From positions 1 through 46,667 of the forward strand of contig CABUKD010000012.1 in NCBI GenBank assembly GCA_902492105.1: 46,667 nucleotides of DNA. The letters run 5' to 3'. The notes beneath the pieces were generated by a model. That model made no database searches and was not told where the DNA came from. It was given only the letters and a program-made list of their open reading frames with translations. Made by a program: the position numbers and the translations under genes. Below, piece after piece: positions 17,139 through 26,401 of the stretch (positions within the stretch are counted from its first letter, which is position 1; the number at the start of each line of letters is the position of its first letter). This DNA is from an uncultured Clostridium sp. Its GTDB lineage: Bacteria > Bacillota > Clostridia > TANB77 > CAG-508.

Positions 17139-17165
17139 AACTGTATCAACCAAAATTTCCCAAAT
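17139..17165 (+). repeat. 27-bp direct repeat, right copy
   Basis: Identical to 15968-15994. It abuts the promoter of the Fn3 gene: the -35 hexamer starts four bases later. Confidence 0.85.
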
Positions 17166-17168
17166 CCA

Positions 17169-17197
17169 TTGACAGTAAACATAAAAAATGATACAAT
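17169..17197 (+). promoter_or_regulatory. Promoter of the Fn3 protein gene
   Basis: Perfect TTGACA (17169-17174), 17-base spacer, TACAAT (17192-17197). It covers the ATG at 17188, so translation must start at 17227. Confidence 0.85.
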
Positions 17198-17226
17198 CTT
17201 GTTGGAAGGAAAGGGGAGTGTATTAT

Positions 17227-19350
17227 ATGAAATGTAAAAAAAGTATTGCAATTATAATTACACTTATATTATTATTCTTACCAATGATGACAATTCCTAC
17301 ACAAGCAGCATCCGTAGGAAAAGTTTATAACCTAACTTCAAACAGAATTTCAAATATTGTTTATTTCAATTGGGACAAAGTAACAAATGCAGATGGTTAT
17401 GACCTTTACATTAATACATCTAATAAAGGATTTGAATACATCGGATCTGTTACAGATAACACAGCAGCAGTAATAGGATTCCAAGAAAACAAAAGTTATA
17501 CAGCAAAAGTATGTGCTTATGAATTAAATAGTAATGGAACAAAAACAGTAGGAAGTTTTTCTTCAACCATTACAGTAAGTACAGAAGTAAAAGAAACTTT
17601 AGGTACTGTTAAAAATCTAACTGCAACACAAAATGGTGGGTATATTACTTTAAATTGGTCTAAAGTAAATAACGCAGATGGATACCAAGTATTTGCTAAT
17701 ATCCAAAATTTTGGCTATGTTAATATTGGAAGTGTTACTACTACCAATGCCATGATTATGGGAGCAAAAGATGGAGAAACATATGACTTCAAAGTAAGAG
17801 CTTATGAAGAAGTAGAAAAAGACATTCTAAATTATGGTAGTTACTCTTCTTCTGTAAGAATTAAAATCGATGAAGAAAAATATGAAGATGACATATCTAA
17901 AGTAGAAAAACCAGATAGGGTAACAGGACTAACAATAGATGATGTTACAACTAGTAAAGCATATCTTTCATGGTCAAAGGTTTCTAATGCAGATGGATAC
18001 GAAATATGGTTAGCAAAGGAAAATGGTTCTTACCAATATAAAGGAAGCTTTGCAAAAACTTCTGCAACACTTTCTAACCTAGAAGAAGACACAACTTATA
18101 AAGTAAAAGTAGTTTCTTATAAAGACACTACTTCTGGTACAGTTTATGGACCAGACTCTGCAGTAAAAACTTTTACCACAGAAAGAACTGAATCAGAAGT
18201 GGATAAAGTAAAAAATGTAACCTATGAAGTAGATGGAAACAAAGTTTATATAGATTGGGATAGAGTTTCTGGTGCAGATGGATACGAAATTTACATGTCA
18301 ACTTCTGGCAACAGAAATTATAAATATGTAGATACTGTTTCTAGAAATAGTGCAACTTTAAGAAACTTAGATTATGACCAAACCTATTATATCCAAATAA
18401 GAGCTTTTGAAGAGGTAGGAAACAGAACACAATATGGTGACTTTTCTGTTTACAGAAGATTTACTACTGATGAAGAAGAAAAATCTTTAGGAGCTGTTAA
18501 AAATCTAAAAGCAACAGTAGATGGAAAAGAATTAACTGTTAGTTGGAGTAGATTATCTGGAGCAGATGGCTATGGTGTTTGGGTAAAAATAGATAATGGT
18601 TCTTACCATTTTACAGAAAATACAACAAAAACCACATTAACAACAAACAGATTAGACTATGGTACAAGTGGAAAAGTAAAAGTTGTAGCTTATGAAGAAA
18701 GAAATGGCAGAATAGAATATAGTGATGAAGAAGCAATTGTAAGCTTTGACATAGAAATGGAAGAATTAGATAGACCAACTCATTTAGAGGCAGAAGTACG
18801 TAATAGAACAGAAGCTTATCTTAGCTGGTGGCCAGTAGAAGATGCAGATGGATATCAAGTATACTTATCTGAAAATGGTAGATCTTTCAAGAAAATAGAT
18901 GACATTAGTAAAAACTATATGTACCTTTATAGTGATACTTTAGACTATAATACAAGATATCAAGTAAAAGTAGTAGCTTATGCTAGAATAAATGGCAAAA
19001 AGATTTATTCAGATGATTCTACTACAGTAAGCTTTAAAACAGAAAGAGAAAGCTTTAATACTAGCAATTCAGAAGTACCAAGAGTAAGCAATGTTAGAGC
19101 TAATGTTAAAGGAGATACGGTAACCTTAACTTGGTCAAAAGTACCAAATGCACTATACTATGAAGTAGATTTAGTAATTCCAGGATTGGGAGGAAGCAAT
19201 AAATATACTGTATATACAAACAGTAGAACTATTTCTGGACTAACAGAAAAAGAATATGCTTATACTGCTAGAGTAAGAGCATATAAATATGTAGATGGAA
19301 GATTAGTTTCAGGTGAATATTCTTATGCAGTAGAATTTACTGCTAAATAA
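17227..19350 (+). CDS. Secreted protein with seven fibronectin type III-like repeats
   Basis: 707 residues. Signal peptide of about 28 residues ending PTQAA, then seven Fn3-like domains of roughly 90 residues each. Each has a Trp strand (for example LSWSKVSNADGYEIW) and a YxVKVxAY-like strand; the ADGY motif recurs in six domains and is lost in the seventh (NALYYEV). No catalytic domain, sortase motif or membrane anchor is visible, so it is either released or held non-covalently. Likely an adhesive or structural extracellular protein; it lies beside a wall hydrolase. AAGGGGAG precedes the chosen start. Confidence 0.85.
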   Translation: MKCKKSIAIIITLILLFLPMMTIPTQAASVGKVYNLTSNRISNIVYFNWDKVTNADGYDLYINTSNKGFEYIGSVTDNTAAVIGFQENKSYTAKVCAYELNSNGTKTVGSFSSTITVSTEVKETLGTVKNLTATQNGGYITLNWSKVNNADGYQVFANIQNFGYVNIGSVTTTNAMIMGAKDGETYDFKVRAYEEVEKDILNYGSYSSSVRIKIDEEKYEDDISKVEKPDRVTGLTIDDVTTSKAYLSWSKVSNADGYEIWLAKENGSYQYKGSFAKTSATLSNLEEDTTYKVKVVSYKDTTSGTVYGPDSAVKTFTTERTESEVDKVKNVTYEVDGNKVYIDWDRVSGADGYEIYMSTSGNRNYKYVDTVSRNSATLRNLDYDQTYYIQIRAFEEVGNRTQYGDFSVYRRFTTDEEEKSLGAVKNLKATVDGKELTVSWSRLSGADGYGVWVKIDNGSYHFTENTTKTTLTTNRLDYGTSGKVKVVAYEERNGRIEYSDEEAIVSFDIEMEELDRPTHLEAEVRNRTEAYLSWWPVEDADGYQVYLSENGRSFKKIDDISKNYMYLYSDTLDYNTRYQVKVVAYARINGKKIYSDDSTTVSFKTERESFNTSNSEVPRVSNVRANVKGDTVTLTWSKVPNALYYEVDLVIPGLGGSNKYTVYTNSRTISGLTEKEYAYTARVRAYKYVDGRLVSGEYSYAVEFTAK

Positions 19351-19394
19351 TAAAAAAGAAGTTTCCCTTAAATCATCAAATATTTTATAAAAGG

Positions 19395-19440
19395 AGTAGA
19401 ATTGTCTTTTGAGATTTTTAAACAATTCTACTTCTTTTTT
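19395..19440 (+). terminator. Intrinsic terminator after the Fn3 gene
   Basis: AGTAGAATTGT (19395-19405) pairs perfectly with ACAATTCTACT (19422-19432), followed by TCTTTTTT. Confidence 0.85.
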
Positions 19441-19453
19441 ACACAACTTTCCA

Positions 19454-19482
19454 TTGACAAACATAAGCAAAAACGTTACAAT
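19454..19482 (+). promoter_or_regulatory. Promoter of the glucosaminidase gene
   Basis: TTGACA (19454-19459), 17-base spacer, TACAAT (19477-19482). Nearly the same hexamers as the Fn3 promoter. Confidence 0.8.
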
Positions 19483-19499
19483 GAGCATAGGTGAAACAA

Positions 19500-20738
19500 A
19501 TGAAAAGACAAAGTAAAAAAACAAAAAATGTAATGAATCAAATAGTAGTAATTATTCTAATATTAGCGATTACAGGAATTATTTATATGACTTATTTACT
19601 ATTAGGAAAACAAGAAATTAGTTATGCATCTACACAAAATCAACCAGTAAGTTATGAAACCATAAATCCTGTTTCAATTAACATGCAAGAAATTATACAA
19701 CAAAATACTAATGCAACCAAAAAAGAAGAAATTGTCAAAGAAGAAGTAGATTTAGAATATCTTACTACTTATATAGAAAATCCAAGTTTACCAAAAGGTA
19801 TGTTACAAGTTTTGCAAGAAGGAACCGTAGGCAAGCAAGAAATTATTACAAAAAAAACATATGAAGGAGAAAAACTAGTAAAAGAAGAACAAACAGGAAG
19901 CCAAATAGTAAAAGCAGCTACTAATAAAATTGTTTCTATTGGTACAGGAAATTATAGAAGTGGGCCTACTAATGCGAAAATAGGAGACAAGCTATATGTC
20001 ACCCCAGATCTTTTAGCAGTTAGAATACAACCAAATGACCAAGCAGAAAAATTAATTACGCTAAAACAAGATAATGAAGTAATTTTACTACAAAAACAAG
20101 AAGAATGGTATCAAATAAAATATCAAAGTTACATAGGCTGGGCAAAAGCAGAATGTTTTACAACTTTAGAACCAAATCAAGCACAAGAAGAAACATCAGA
20201 CATAGAAAATACAAATACATATACAAAGCAACAGTTATTAAATACTTTAAGTTTTGATATGAAACTAAATAAGCCAAGTGGTTTATCTTTAGAACAATTT
20301 AAAAAAATCTTTGCAAATGATAGCAAAGATACTAAAAAAGTATTTCAAAATAATGCACAATATTTTTATTATGCAGAAAAGCAATATAATGTAAATGGTG
20401 TATTTTTAGCAGCTGTAGCAATCCATGAAAGTGGTTGGGGAGGATCTAGCATTGCTTCTGATAAAAACAATTTATTTGGATATGGTGCTTACGATTCAAG
20501 TCCATATGATAGCGCGTATGAATTTTCAGATTATTCAGAAGGAATCGATTTACTCGCTAGAGTTTTTGCTAAATATTATTTAAACCCAGAAGGAACCGAA
20601 ATTTATGATGGTAATAAAGCAGATGGATGTTACTACCATGGTGCTACATTAACAGGAGTAAATACCAAATATGCTACCGATAAAAACTGGGCAAATGGGG
20701 TTTACTATTGGATGAAATATTTGTATAATCGTCTATAA
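19500..20738 (+). CDS. Membrane-anchored N-acetylglucosaminidase with G5 and SH3 domains
   Basis: 412 residues. A basic N-terminus and membrane anchor (about 13-35), a G5-like domain (TTYIENPSLPKGMLQVLQEG... to VSIGTG), a bacterial SH3 domain (LLAVRIQPNDQAEKLI...WYQIKY), and a C-terminal Flg_hydro/GH73-type glucosaminidase: FLAAVAIHESGWGGSSIA carries the catalytic Glu, followed by KNNLFGYGAYD and YLNPEGTEIY. It would cut peptidoglycan glycan strands outside the membrane, as LytG-type enzymes do. ATG 19500 is preferred to GTG 19491 because AGGTGA lies six bases before it. Confidence 0.88.
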   Translation: MKRQSKKTKNVMNQIVVIILILAITGIIYMTYLLLGKQEISYASTQNQPVSYETINPVSINMQEIIQQNTNATKKEEIVKEEVDLEYLTTYIENPSLPKGMLQVLQEGTVGKQEIITKKTYEGEKLVKEEQTGSQIVKAATNKIVSIGTGNYRSGPTNAKIGDKLYVTPDLLAVRIQPNDQAEKLITLKQDNEVILLQKQEEWYQIKYQSYIGWAKAECFTTLEPNQAQEETSDIENTNTYTKQQLLNTLSFDMKLNKPSGLSLEQFKKIFANDSKDTKKVFQNNAQYFYYAEKQYNVNGVFLAAVAIHESGWGGSSIASDKNNLFGYGAYDSSPYDSAYEFSDYSEGIDLLARVFAKYYLNPEGTEIYDGNKADGCYYHGATLTGVNTKYATDKNWANGVYYWMKYLYNRL

Positions 20739-20764
20739 AAAATTAAAAAAATATCTCTCTTTTT

Positions 20765-20793
20765 CTTGCTATTTTACCAAGATTATTGTATGA
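20765..20793 (+). promoter_or_regulatory. Promoter of the TadZ-like operon
   Basis: TTGCTA (20765-20770), 17-base spacer, TATGAT (20788-20793). Confidence 0.65.
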
Positions 20794-20849
20794 TATAGTA
20801 AGTAAAAAAATGAATTAGAAATGAAATAATGGGAAGGGGCAAATTGTTA

Positions 20850-21260
20850 ATGAAAAAAGTAGTAGCAATTATATTTATTTTATTAATTTTATTTGGAACA
20901 GTTAGTGTTTATGCTACCAATATAGAGCAAGAAAATGTATTAACATCAGATACAGCAACTACAAATTTAGTAGAATTAAAAGACAAAGCATTAAAATCTT
21001 TAGAAGATTATCAGGCAGCTTATGGAAATGACACTTACGGATTGGCTGCTTATCTTTTAAATATTGTTAGAATTTACAGTATTCCTTTTGGCTTTATAGG
21101 AATTGTAATTGCAGCCATTTATCGTTATGTAATTGGTATTAGAAAGTTAGATGTACAAGATAAAGGATTTGGCGTATTAGTTGCCATTATTACGGTAATG
21201 GTAATATGCCAAGTGTTACCATTAGTTTTTGCAATCGTTGTTAGAGGTTGGAGGGGTTAA
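20850..21260 (+). CDS. Small exported membrane protein, VirB2/TrbC-like topology
   Basis: 136 residues: signal-like N-terminus (KKVVAIIFILLILFGTVSVYA), a short soluble segment (about 24-60), then two membrane helices (IPFGFIGIVIAAIYRYVIGI and VLVAIITVMVICQVLPLVFAIVV) ending in RGWRG. The layout of a signal plus two adjacent helices resembles VirB2/TrbC pilin subunits, but there is no sequence motif to prove it. AAGGGG lies about 10 bases before ATG 20850. The next gene starts 5 bases after its stop, and a TadZ-like ATPase follows, which makes a membrane-assembly role plausible. Confidence 0.65.
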   Translation: MKKVVAIIFILLILFGTVSVYATNIEQENVLTSDTATTNLVELKDKALKSLEDYQAAYGNDTYGLAAYLLNIVRIYSIPFGFIGIVIAAIYRYVIGIRKLDVQDKGFGVLVAIITVMVICQVLPLVFAIVVRGWRG

Positions 21261-21265
21261 AACAA

Positions 21266-23770
21266 ATGAAAGTATTATTTGCAGTTAATAATGAAAACAT
21301 TTCTGAGTCAATTATCAAAAAATATCAACAAGAATATAAAGAAATTATCTCAGTAAAAAATGTATATTATTTTAATGCAATTGTTAAAGAGTTACAAAGA
21401 GATAAAACTTATGATAGAATTGTTATAAGCGAAGATTTACAACCATTTTCAAATAATAATTATGATACTATTGATAAGTTCATTTTTGAAAAAATGGACA
21501 ATATTAGTGATGAAGCTACCAATTTATCTGGAAATGATATTCCTATTATTTTAATTTGTACAGATAGAAGAACAAAATCAGAACCACTATTAGTAAAGCT
21601 ATTTGGAATAGGGGTTTATAATGCTTTAATTGGAAAAGATAGAAGCATTACCAATGTTTGTGAACTTTTAGCAAGACCTCGTACAAAAAAAGAAGCAAAA
21701 GTATACTATCGTATTGATTCTGAAGACGTAGACTATAAGGTAGAAAACGAAGGAGATGTTAGTGAAGGAGAAATTCAAAATATCCTTAACTATTACAAAA
21801 AATTAGGAAGAAATGAAGAGGAATATGTAGCAAGTTTTGACCACATTGCTAGCCAGTATACAGATTCTCAATTAAGATTAATTGCTAAATTTTTGCCTTT
21901 AAATGTCAAAGCAGTTTTAGAAGCAAATAGCCCAAAATACCAAGAAGTTATTTCTTTTGGTTCTACTACAAAATCAGCATCAAAAGAAAATAAATATAAT
22001 GATTATAGTAAAAATGTAAAAGTGCCAAAAAACAAAACTAAATTTGAAAAATTTGAAACAGATAGCAAATCTAAAAAACAAGAGCCAACTCTTGACATTA
22101 TAGACAACAATTTAAATCGAAATAAAATAACAGAACCTGTTATTATTCCATCTGCAATTAATAAATCTAGTGTTAAGAAAATACAAGATATGGATAATAT
22201 TTTAAATGAAATTCCTTCTACAGATCAAATTACAAATTCATCTATACCTGAGCCAACAATGGAAACTTTATCAGAAAGAATTCCGACAACAACTCTATCA
22301 AATGATTTACTAGAAGAGGAAGAACCAAAGGAAATTGGAAAAGTTGTATCAGATACAGAATTAGAGCCAGCAGTAGAAGAACAAGATATAGAACCTATAC
22401 AACCAAAAAGAAGAGGTAGACCAAAAAAGGTACAACCAGAAAATGCTACAAATTTAGCAGAGCCAAAAGTAAAAAGAGGTAGGGGCAGACCAAAAAAAGT
22501 ACAGACAGAAATACCTATGGTAGGAGGACAACAAGAAAAAATAGAACTAATGGAAAATACAACACCACTAAATTTATTTGAACTTGGGGAGGAAGAAACT
22601 ACCACAAATGAACCTAACCCTACTAAAAATCAAGGATTAGAAGACATGATGTTACCAGGCTTAGAGGACGAAGATTTATTTGCAGAAGAAGCAAGTCAAA
22701 AAGAGCCTATATTAATGAATAACCAAGTGCCACAAACAGATATTAGGCAATCGTCTCAAATACCTCAAGCAACTCCAATATCTCAGTCAAATCCATTTAA
22801 TGCTAATACAAATTATCAGTCTTATCAATCATCTGAGCAAAGAGCTGTGGAAAATACACAAAGTAGCTATTCTATGAATACAGATTTAAGTAGATTACTA
22901 ACCAGAGATAAAAAAGTAGTAGCTTTTGTAGGAACTTCCAAAAATGGAACATCATTTTTAGTAAATAATTTAGCAGAAATGCTTTCACAAAAAGGAATTA
23001 ATACTGCTATTTTAGACCTAACACAAAATAAAAATGCATATTATATTTACACCGAAAATGAAGAAAATTTAAGAAAAGTAGCATATGATTGTATTAATAA
23101 TTTAAGAAGAGGAAATGCTAATGGAATCCAAGTGCATAAGAATTTAACAGTATACACGACTTTACCAGGAGAAAATGAAGATATTAATGATTATGGTAAT
23201 ATCTTACAAACTTTAATTCAAAATTATTCTTTGGTAATTTTAGACTGTGACTTTGATACAAATTATGGCTATTTTCAAGAAGCACAAGAACTATATTTAG
23301 TACAAAGCCTGGATGTATTAACTATTCAGCCATTAACTGCATTTTTAAGAAATTTAAAAGCAAAAAATGCCCTAAATCCAGAAAAGATAAGAATTGCTTT
23401 AAATAAAGTTGTGAAATTAAGAAGTGTAACAGAAAAAACAATTATTGGAGGAATGGCATATTATAATGATCCTGCTATGTCATTTATGACAGAGTTATTT
23501 AATAAAGATACAGTTCCTTATTGTAGTATTCCATTTGAAGAACAAACTTATTCTAAATATTTAGAAGGTTTAATTAACTGTAAAATTACTTTAAATGGAT
23601 ATTCTAAAAACTTTATGGCAGTGCTTACTAAATTAGCAGATATGGTATATCCATTAATTGGTAATAATGCTAGTCAAAAAAATACATATAATAACTATTA
23701 TACTAACACACAAAATAACTTTTCTAGTACTATGAATAATACTTTAAATAAAATGAAAAATAACTATTAA
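21266..23770 (+). CDS. TadZ/CpaE-like MinD-family ATPase with two AT-hook motifs
   Basis: 834 residues. The N-terminus (about 1-135) looks like a receiver-type alpha/beta fold (MKVLFAVNN, IPIILICTDRR). A low-complexity region follows, with two AT-hook-like cores in tandem: KRRGRPKKVQ and KRGRGRPKKVQ (about 385-417). The C-terminus (about 545-790) is MinD/CpaE-like: VAFVGTSKNGTSFLVNNLAEM is a Walker A with changed key residues, as in TadZ, and NYSLVILDCDFDTNYG takes the Walker B position. TadZ/CpaE proteins localise pilus or secretion machinery; AT-hooks in such a protein are unusual and suggest binding to AT-rich DNA. GGAGGGG precedes ATG 21266. Role inferred only. Confidence 0.7.
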   Translation: MKVLFAVNNENISESIIKKYQQEYKEIISVKNVYYFNAIVKELQRDKTYDRIVISEDLQPFSNNNYDTIDKFIFEKMDNISDEATNLSGNDIPIILICTDRRTKSEPLLVKLFGIGVYNALIGKDRSITNVCELLARPRTKKEAKVYYRIDSEDVDYKVENEGDVSEGEIQNILNYYKKLGRNEEEYVASFDHIASQYTDSQLRLIAKFLPLNVKAVLEANSPKYQEVISFGSTTKSASKENKYNDYSKNVKVPKNKTKFEKFETDSKSKKQEPTLDIIDNNLNRNKITEPVIIPSAINKSSVKKIQDMDNILNEIPSTDQITNSSIPEPTMETLSERIPTTTLSNDLLEEEEPKEIGKVVSDTELEPAVEEQDIEPIQPKRRGRPKKVQPENATNLAEPKVKRGRGRPKKVQTEIPMVGGQQEKIELMENTTPLNLFELGEEETTTNEPNPTKNQGLEDMMLPGLEDEDLFAEEASQKEPILMNNQVPQTDIRQSSQIPQATPISQSNPFNANTNYQSYQSSEQRAVENTQSSYSMNTDLSRLLTRDKKVVAFVGTSKNGTSFLVNNLAEMLSQKGINTAILDLTQNKNAYYIYTENEENLRKVAYDCINNLRRGNANGIQVHKNLTVYTTLPGENEDINDYGNILQTLIQNYSLVILDCDFDTNYGYFQEAQELYLVQSLDVLTIQPLTAFLRNLKAKNALNPEKIRIALNKVVKLRSVTEKTIIGGMAYYNDPAMSFMTELFNKDTVPYCSIPFEEQTYSKYLEGLINCKITLNGYSKNFMAVLTKLADMVYPLIGNNASQKNTYNNYYTNTQNNFSSTMNNTLNKMKNNY

Positions 23771-23792
23771 ATAATGTAAAAGAGGTGATTTT

Positions 23793-24896
23793 TTGATACT
23801 CGGAGTAATTATACTATTAGTAATCATTGTAATATTCTTAATGGTATATAATATGTCAATTCATAAAAAAATACAGAACTTTCAAAATATCAATCAAAAG
23901 ATAACTAGCTTAAATGTATTACAAGACTTTATGAATACAATTAGTGAAGTTACCTCTGTTGATGAAAAAATTAAAAAGATTAATGAAATTCTAATAGAAA
24001 GATACCATATCAAATATTCTACTATTGTTATCTACAATGGAACAGAATATGTAGTAAAAGCATCTAACGTAGAAGAAAAACATTGGGATACCTTAAGAAA
24101 TTTGCAAAATGAAGAAATTTTTAAAGATAGTATTCGAACTGCAACACCTAAATATATTACTATTGAAAAAGAAGGAGAAAGACTTCCTTATCAAAAAATG
24201 GAATTTGGAAGAGCAAAATCTGCCTTGTTTTATCCTCTTTATGTGGAAAATGTCTATATAGGATACTGGATTATAGAAGGCAATAAGCCACATGAATTTG
24301 ACAATATAGATACTACAGTTTTAGAAGTAGTAAAAAATAATATTGTATCTGTGTTAAAAACAGTAGAAAATCAACAAGTCATTGAAAATATTGTAAGAGA
24401 TGACAAATTCAGTAATTTAAAAACAGCAGAATATTTATATGGAGAGGGTAAAAAAGTAATAGATCAATATACTACCTCTACCGTATGCTTATTTAAAATT
24501 ACCAATATAGAAGAAATTAACGAAAAATTTAGCAGAAAAACAGGAAATGAAATTATTACACAAGTAAGTAATGTAGTAAAAGAAAACTTGGCAGATAAAT
24601 ATATTTTTGTAAGATATATGGGACCAAAGTTTGCAATTGTCTTTTCAGGTATTGATATGGAAGCTGTTATGAACTTTATGAAAATTATTAAACAAAAAGT
24701 AGAAAAAATTGAAGTAGAACTAGTAGATGACTCTACAGATTCTACCAAGAAAAAGGAAGCTAAAATTGCAAAGCCAAGTTTAAATATTGTAATATCTACT
24801 TACTATAAAGGAACGGCTTTAGAGGGACTTACTAAAAAGTTAGAAGAATATTTAGACGAGGCACCAAAAGGCGAAAACGCAATTAATTATTTATAG
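23793..24896 (+). CDS. Membrane-anchored GAF protein with degenerate GGDEF domain
   Basis: 367 residues. One N-terminal membrane helix (ILGVIILLVIIVIFLMVY), a GAF-like sensor (about 40-190), and a GGDEF-like domain (about 220-365). Where an active diguanylate cyclase has GGDEF, this has RYMGPKFAIVFSG, so the catalytic motif is lost; it cannot be expected to make cyclic-di-GMP but could bind nucleotide. TTG is the start, supported by AGAGGTGAT a few bases upstream. It follows the TadZ-like gene by 22 bases, and its stop overlaps the ribosome site of ireB. Confidence 0.75.
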   Translation: MILGVIILLVIIVIFLMVYNMSIHKKIQNFQNINQKITSLNVLQDFMNTISEVTSVDEKIKKINEILIERYHIKYSTIVIYNGTEYVVKASNVEEKHWDTLRNLQNEEIFKDSIRTATPKYITIEKEGERLPYQKMEFGRAKSALFYPLYVENVYIGYWIIEGNKPHEFDNIDTTVLEVVKNNIVSVLKTVENQQVIENIVRDDKFSNLKTAEYLYGEGKKVIDQYTTSTVCLFKITNIEEINEKFSRKTGNEIITQVSNVVKENLADKYIFVRYMGPKFAIVFSGIDMEAVMNFMKIIKQKVEKIEVELVDDSTDSTKKKEAKIAKPSLNIVISTYYKGTALEGLTKKLEEYLDEAPKGENAINYL

Positions 24897-24911
24897 GAGG
24901 TATAGGAAAAT

Positions 24912-25166
24912 ATGATATCTGACGAAACCGTGAGTTTTAAAGTAGAAAAGGACAAAAACATAAAGGCAAGACAAATTTTAAAAGAAGTATATCATGCTTT
25001 AGAGGAAAAAGGTTATAATCCTATTAACCAAATTGTAGGATATATTTTATCAGGAGATCCAACCTATATTACTAGTCATAATGATGCAAGAAATCTAATT
25101 AGGCAAGTAGAAAGAGATGAACTTCTAGAAAAAATGGTAAAAAATTATATAGGATTGGACGAATAA
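24912..25166 (+). CDS. ireB: IreB family regulatory protein (DUF965)
   Basis: 84 residues, the usual length. The core KARQILKEVYHALEEKGYNP and QIVGYILSGDPTYITSHNDAR is characteristic. In Enterococcus IreB is a phosphorylated substrate of the Ser/Thr kinase IreK and lowers cephalosporin resistance; role here by homology. It is followed 4 bases later by ruvX, the standard Firmicute order (yrzL-yrrK-yrzB). AGGAGG precedes it. Confidence 0.93.
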   Translation: MISDETVSFKVEKDKNIKARQILKEVYHALEEKGYNPINQIVGYILSGDPTYITSHNDARNLIRQVERDELLEKMVKNYIGLDE

Positions 25167-25170
25167 ATAA

Positions 25171-25596
25171 ATGCGAAAATTAGGAATTGATTATGGAGAT
25201 AGCAGAGTAGGACTTGCTATCTCAGATGAACTTGGCATTACAGCTCAGGGCTTAGAAACAGTACATCATAATGGAAATGATAAATTAGTATTAAAACGTT
25301 TAGAAGAAATTTTAGCTCAATATGAAATTGATACTTTTATCATTGGAATGCCCATTAATATGGATGGAAGTAAAACAGAAAGAGTGCAAGTAACACAAAA
25401 TTTTATTCATAAGTTAAGATGTAAGTTTCCAAAAATTCCAGTAGAAACAATAGACGAAAGACTAACTACAGTAGCTGCTCATAAAACAATGAATTATTTA
25501 AATATTCATAAAGATAAGAAAAAAGAAATAGTGGATACTATTTCAGCAGTTTATATTTTAGAAACCTATATGAATAAACAGAAAAATCAAAAATAA
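25171..25596 (+). CDS. ruvX: RuvX/YqgF family Holliday junction resolvase-like protein
   Basis: 141 residues with an RNase H-like fold: LGIDYGDSRVGLAIS carries the first Asp, FIIGMPINMDGSKTERVQ the central motif, and PVETIDERLTT the Glu/Arg motif. In E. coli YqgF processes the 5' end of 16S rRNA precursor; Holliday junction cleavage is also proposed. It has a weak ribosome site and is probably translated by coupling to ireB. Confidence 0.93.
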   Translation: MRKLGIDYGDSRVGLAISDELGITAQGLETVHHNGNDKLVLKRLEEILAQYEIDTFIIGMPINMDGSKTERVQVTQNFIHKLRCKFPKIPVETIDERLTTVAAHKTMNYLNIHKDKKKEIVDTISAVYILETYMNKQKNQK

Positions 25597-25747
25597 GAAA
25601 AAAGTTTTATATTTTGTAGATTGGGTTTTGCTAATGTTCATATAATAAGAAATAGAATCTTGTTGTATAGCAAAATTATAGACACAATCAAAAGCAAAAA
25701 GGTGTATATAAATAGAAAAAGTGCAAATACTAAAATTAGATATTAAC

Positions 25748-25765
25748 ATTGTAGAATACTACAAT
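25748..25765. other. Short inverted repeat in the ruvX-DUF1292 spacer
   Basis: ATTGTAG, loop AATA, CTACAAT, then TTTTAT. It may be a weak terminator or an operator for the next gene. The rest of the 213-base spacer shows nothing I can name. Confidence 0.35.
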
Positions 25766-25809
25766 TTTATATAAGAAGATTTGAATAAAAATGGAAGGAG
25801 AAAGAAAAA

Positions 25810-26136
25810 ATGAGTGAAGATGTAAATAACAACCCAGAAAATTTAAATGATGGAGAAGAATTAGACAACATCTTAGTATTAAATGACGAGGAAGGAAACG
25901 AAGTAGAATTTGAATTTTTGGACTTAATTGAATATGAAGGAGAAGAATATGTAGTTCTTTTACCAGTAGAAGAAGAAAATGATGAAGAACCTGGTGAAGT
26001 AGTTATTTTAAAATTAGAAGACAGCGAATCTGAAGATGAAGAGTCTTATGTTAGTGTAGAAGATGAAGAAGTACTTAATAAAGTATTTGAAATTTTCAAA
26101 GATAAATTTGAAGATGAATTCAATTTTGTAGATTAA
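25810..26136 (+). CDS. DUF1292 family acidic protein (YrzB-like)
   Basis: 108 residues, very acidic. The core VLNDEEGNEVEFEFLDLIEY and EYVVLLPVEE is the DUF1292 signature; function unknown. It completes the ireB-ruvX-DUF1292 set but has its own 213-base upstream gap and GGAAGGAG site. Confidence 0.85.
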   Translation: MSEDVNNNPENLNDGEELDNILVLNDEEGNEVEFEFLDLIEYEGEEYVVLLPVEEENDEEPGEVVILKLEDSESEDEESYVSVEDEEVLNKVFEIFKDKFEDEFNFVD

Positions 26137-26149
26137 TTTAAAATTTGCA

Positions 26150-26251
26150 TTGTCAATGGGGACGGAGAATTTTGACAACTTTAAATTGAAATTTATTTAA
26201 AAACGAATAATTTCTTTAAAAGTTGTCAAAATTCTCCGTCCCCATTGACAA
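26150..26251. repeat. Inverted pair of 29-bp TTGTCAA/GGGGACGG repeats
   Basis: TTGTCAATGGGGACGGAG... (26150-26178) is repeated in perfect inverse at 26223-26251, 44 bases apart, so RNA would form a long stem. The same unit recurs at 31481-31540 (inverted pair) and 33262-33290 (single). Confidence 0.9.
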
Positions 26252-26267
26252 AATTCTTTCTTTTTGG

Positions 26268-26297
26268 TTGAAATTTGTAAGAAAAATATGTTACAAT
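26268..26297 (+). promoter_or_regulatory. Promoter of the four-helix membrane protein gene
   Basis: TTGAAA (26268-26273) and TACAAT (26292-26297), 18-base spacer. Confidence 0.55.
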
Positions 26298-26401
26298 GAT
26301 AATATACATAACCAAATATACAACTTAAAGAAAAACTTCGTATAGGATAATGTAAAATAGAGTAGAAAACATTATCTAAATTTTGTTAGGAGGAACAACA
26401 A

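Noticed and set aside
14668..17165. Complete diversity-generating retroelement in the window
   Set aside because: No reverse transcriptase motif in any frame and no A-rich template copy of the tails were found, so only candidate targets are reported.
23793..24896. Active diguanylate cyclase
   Set aside because: The GGDEF signature is replaced by GPKF, so catalysis is not supported.
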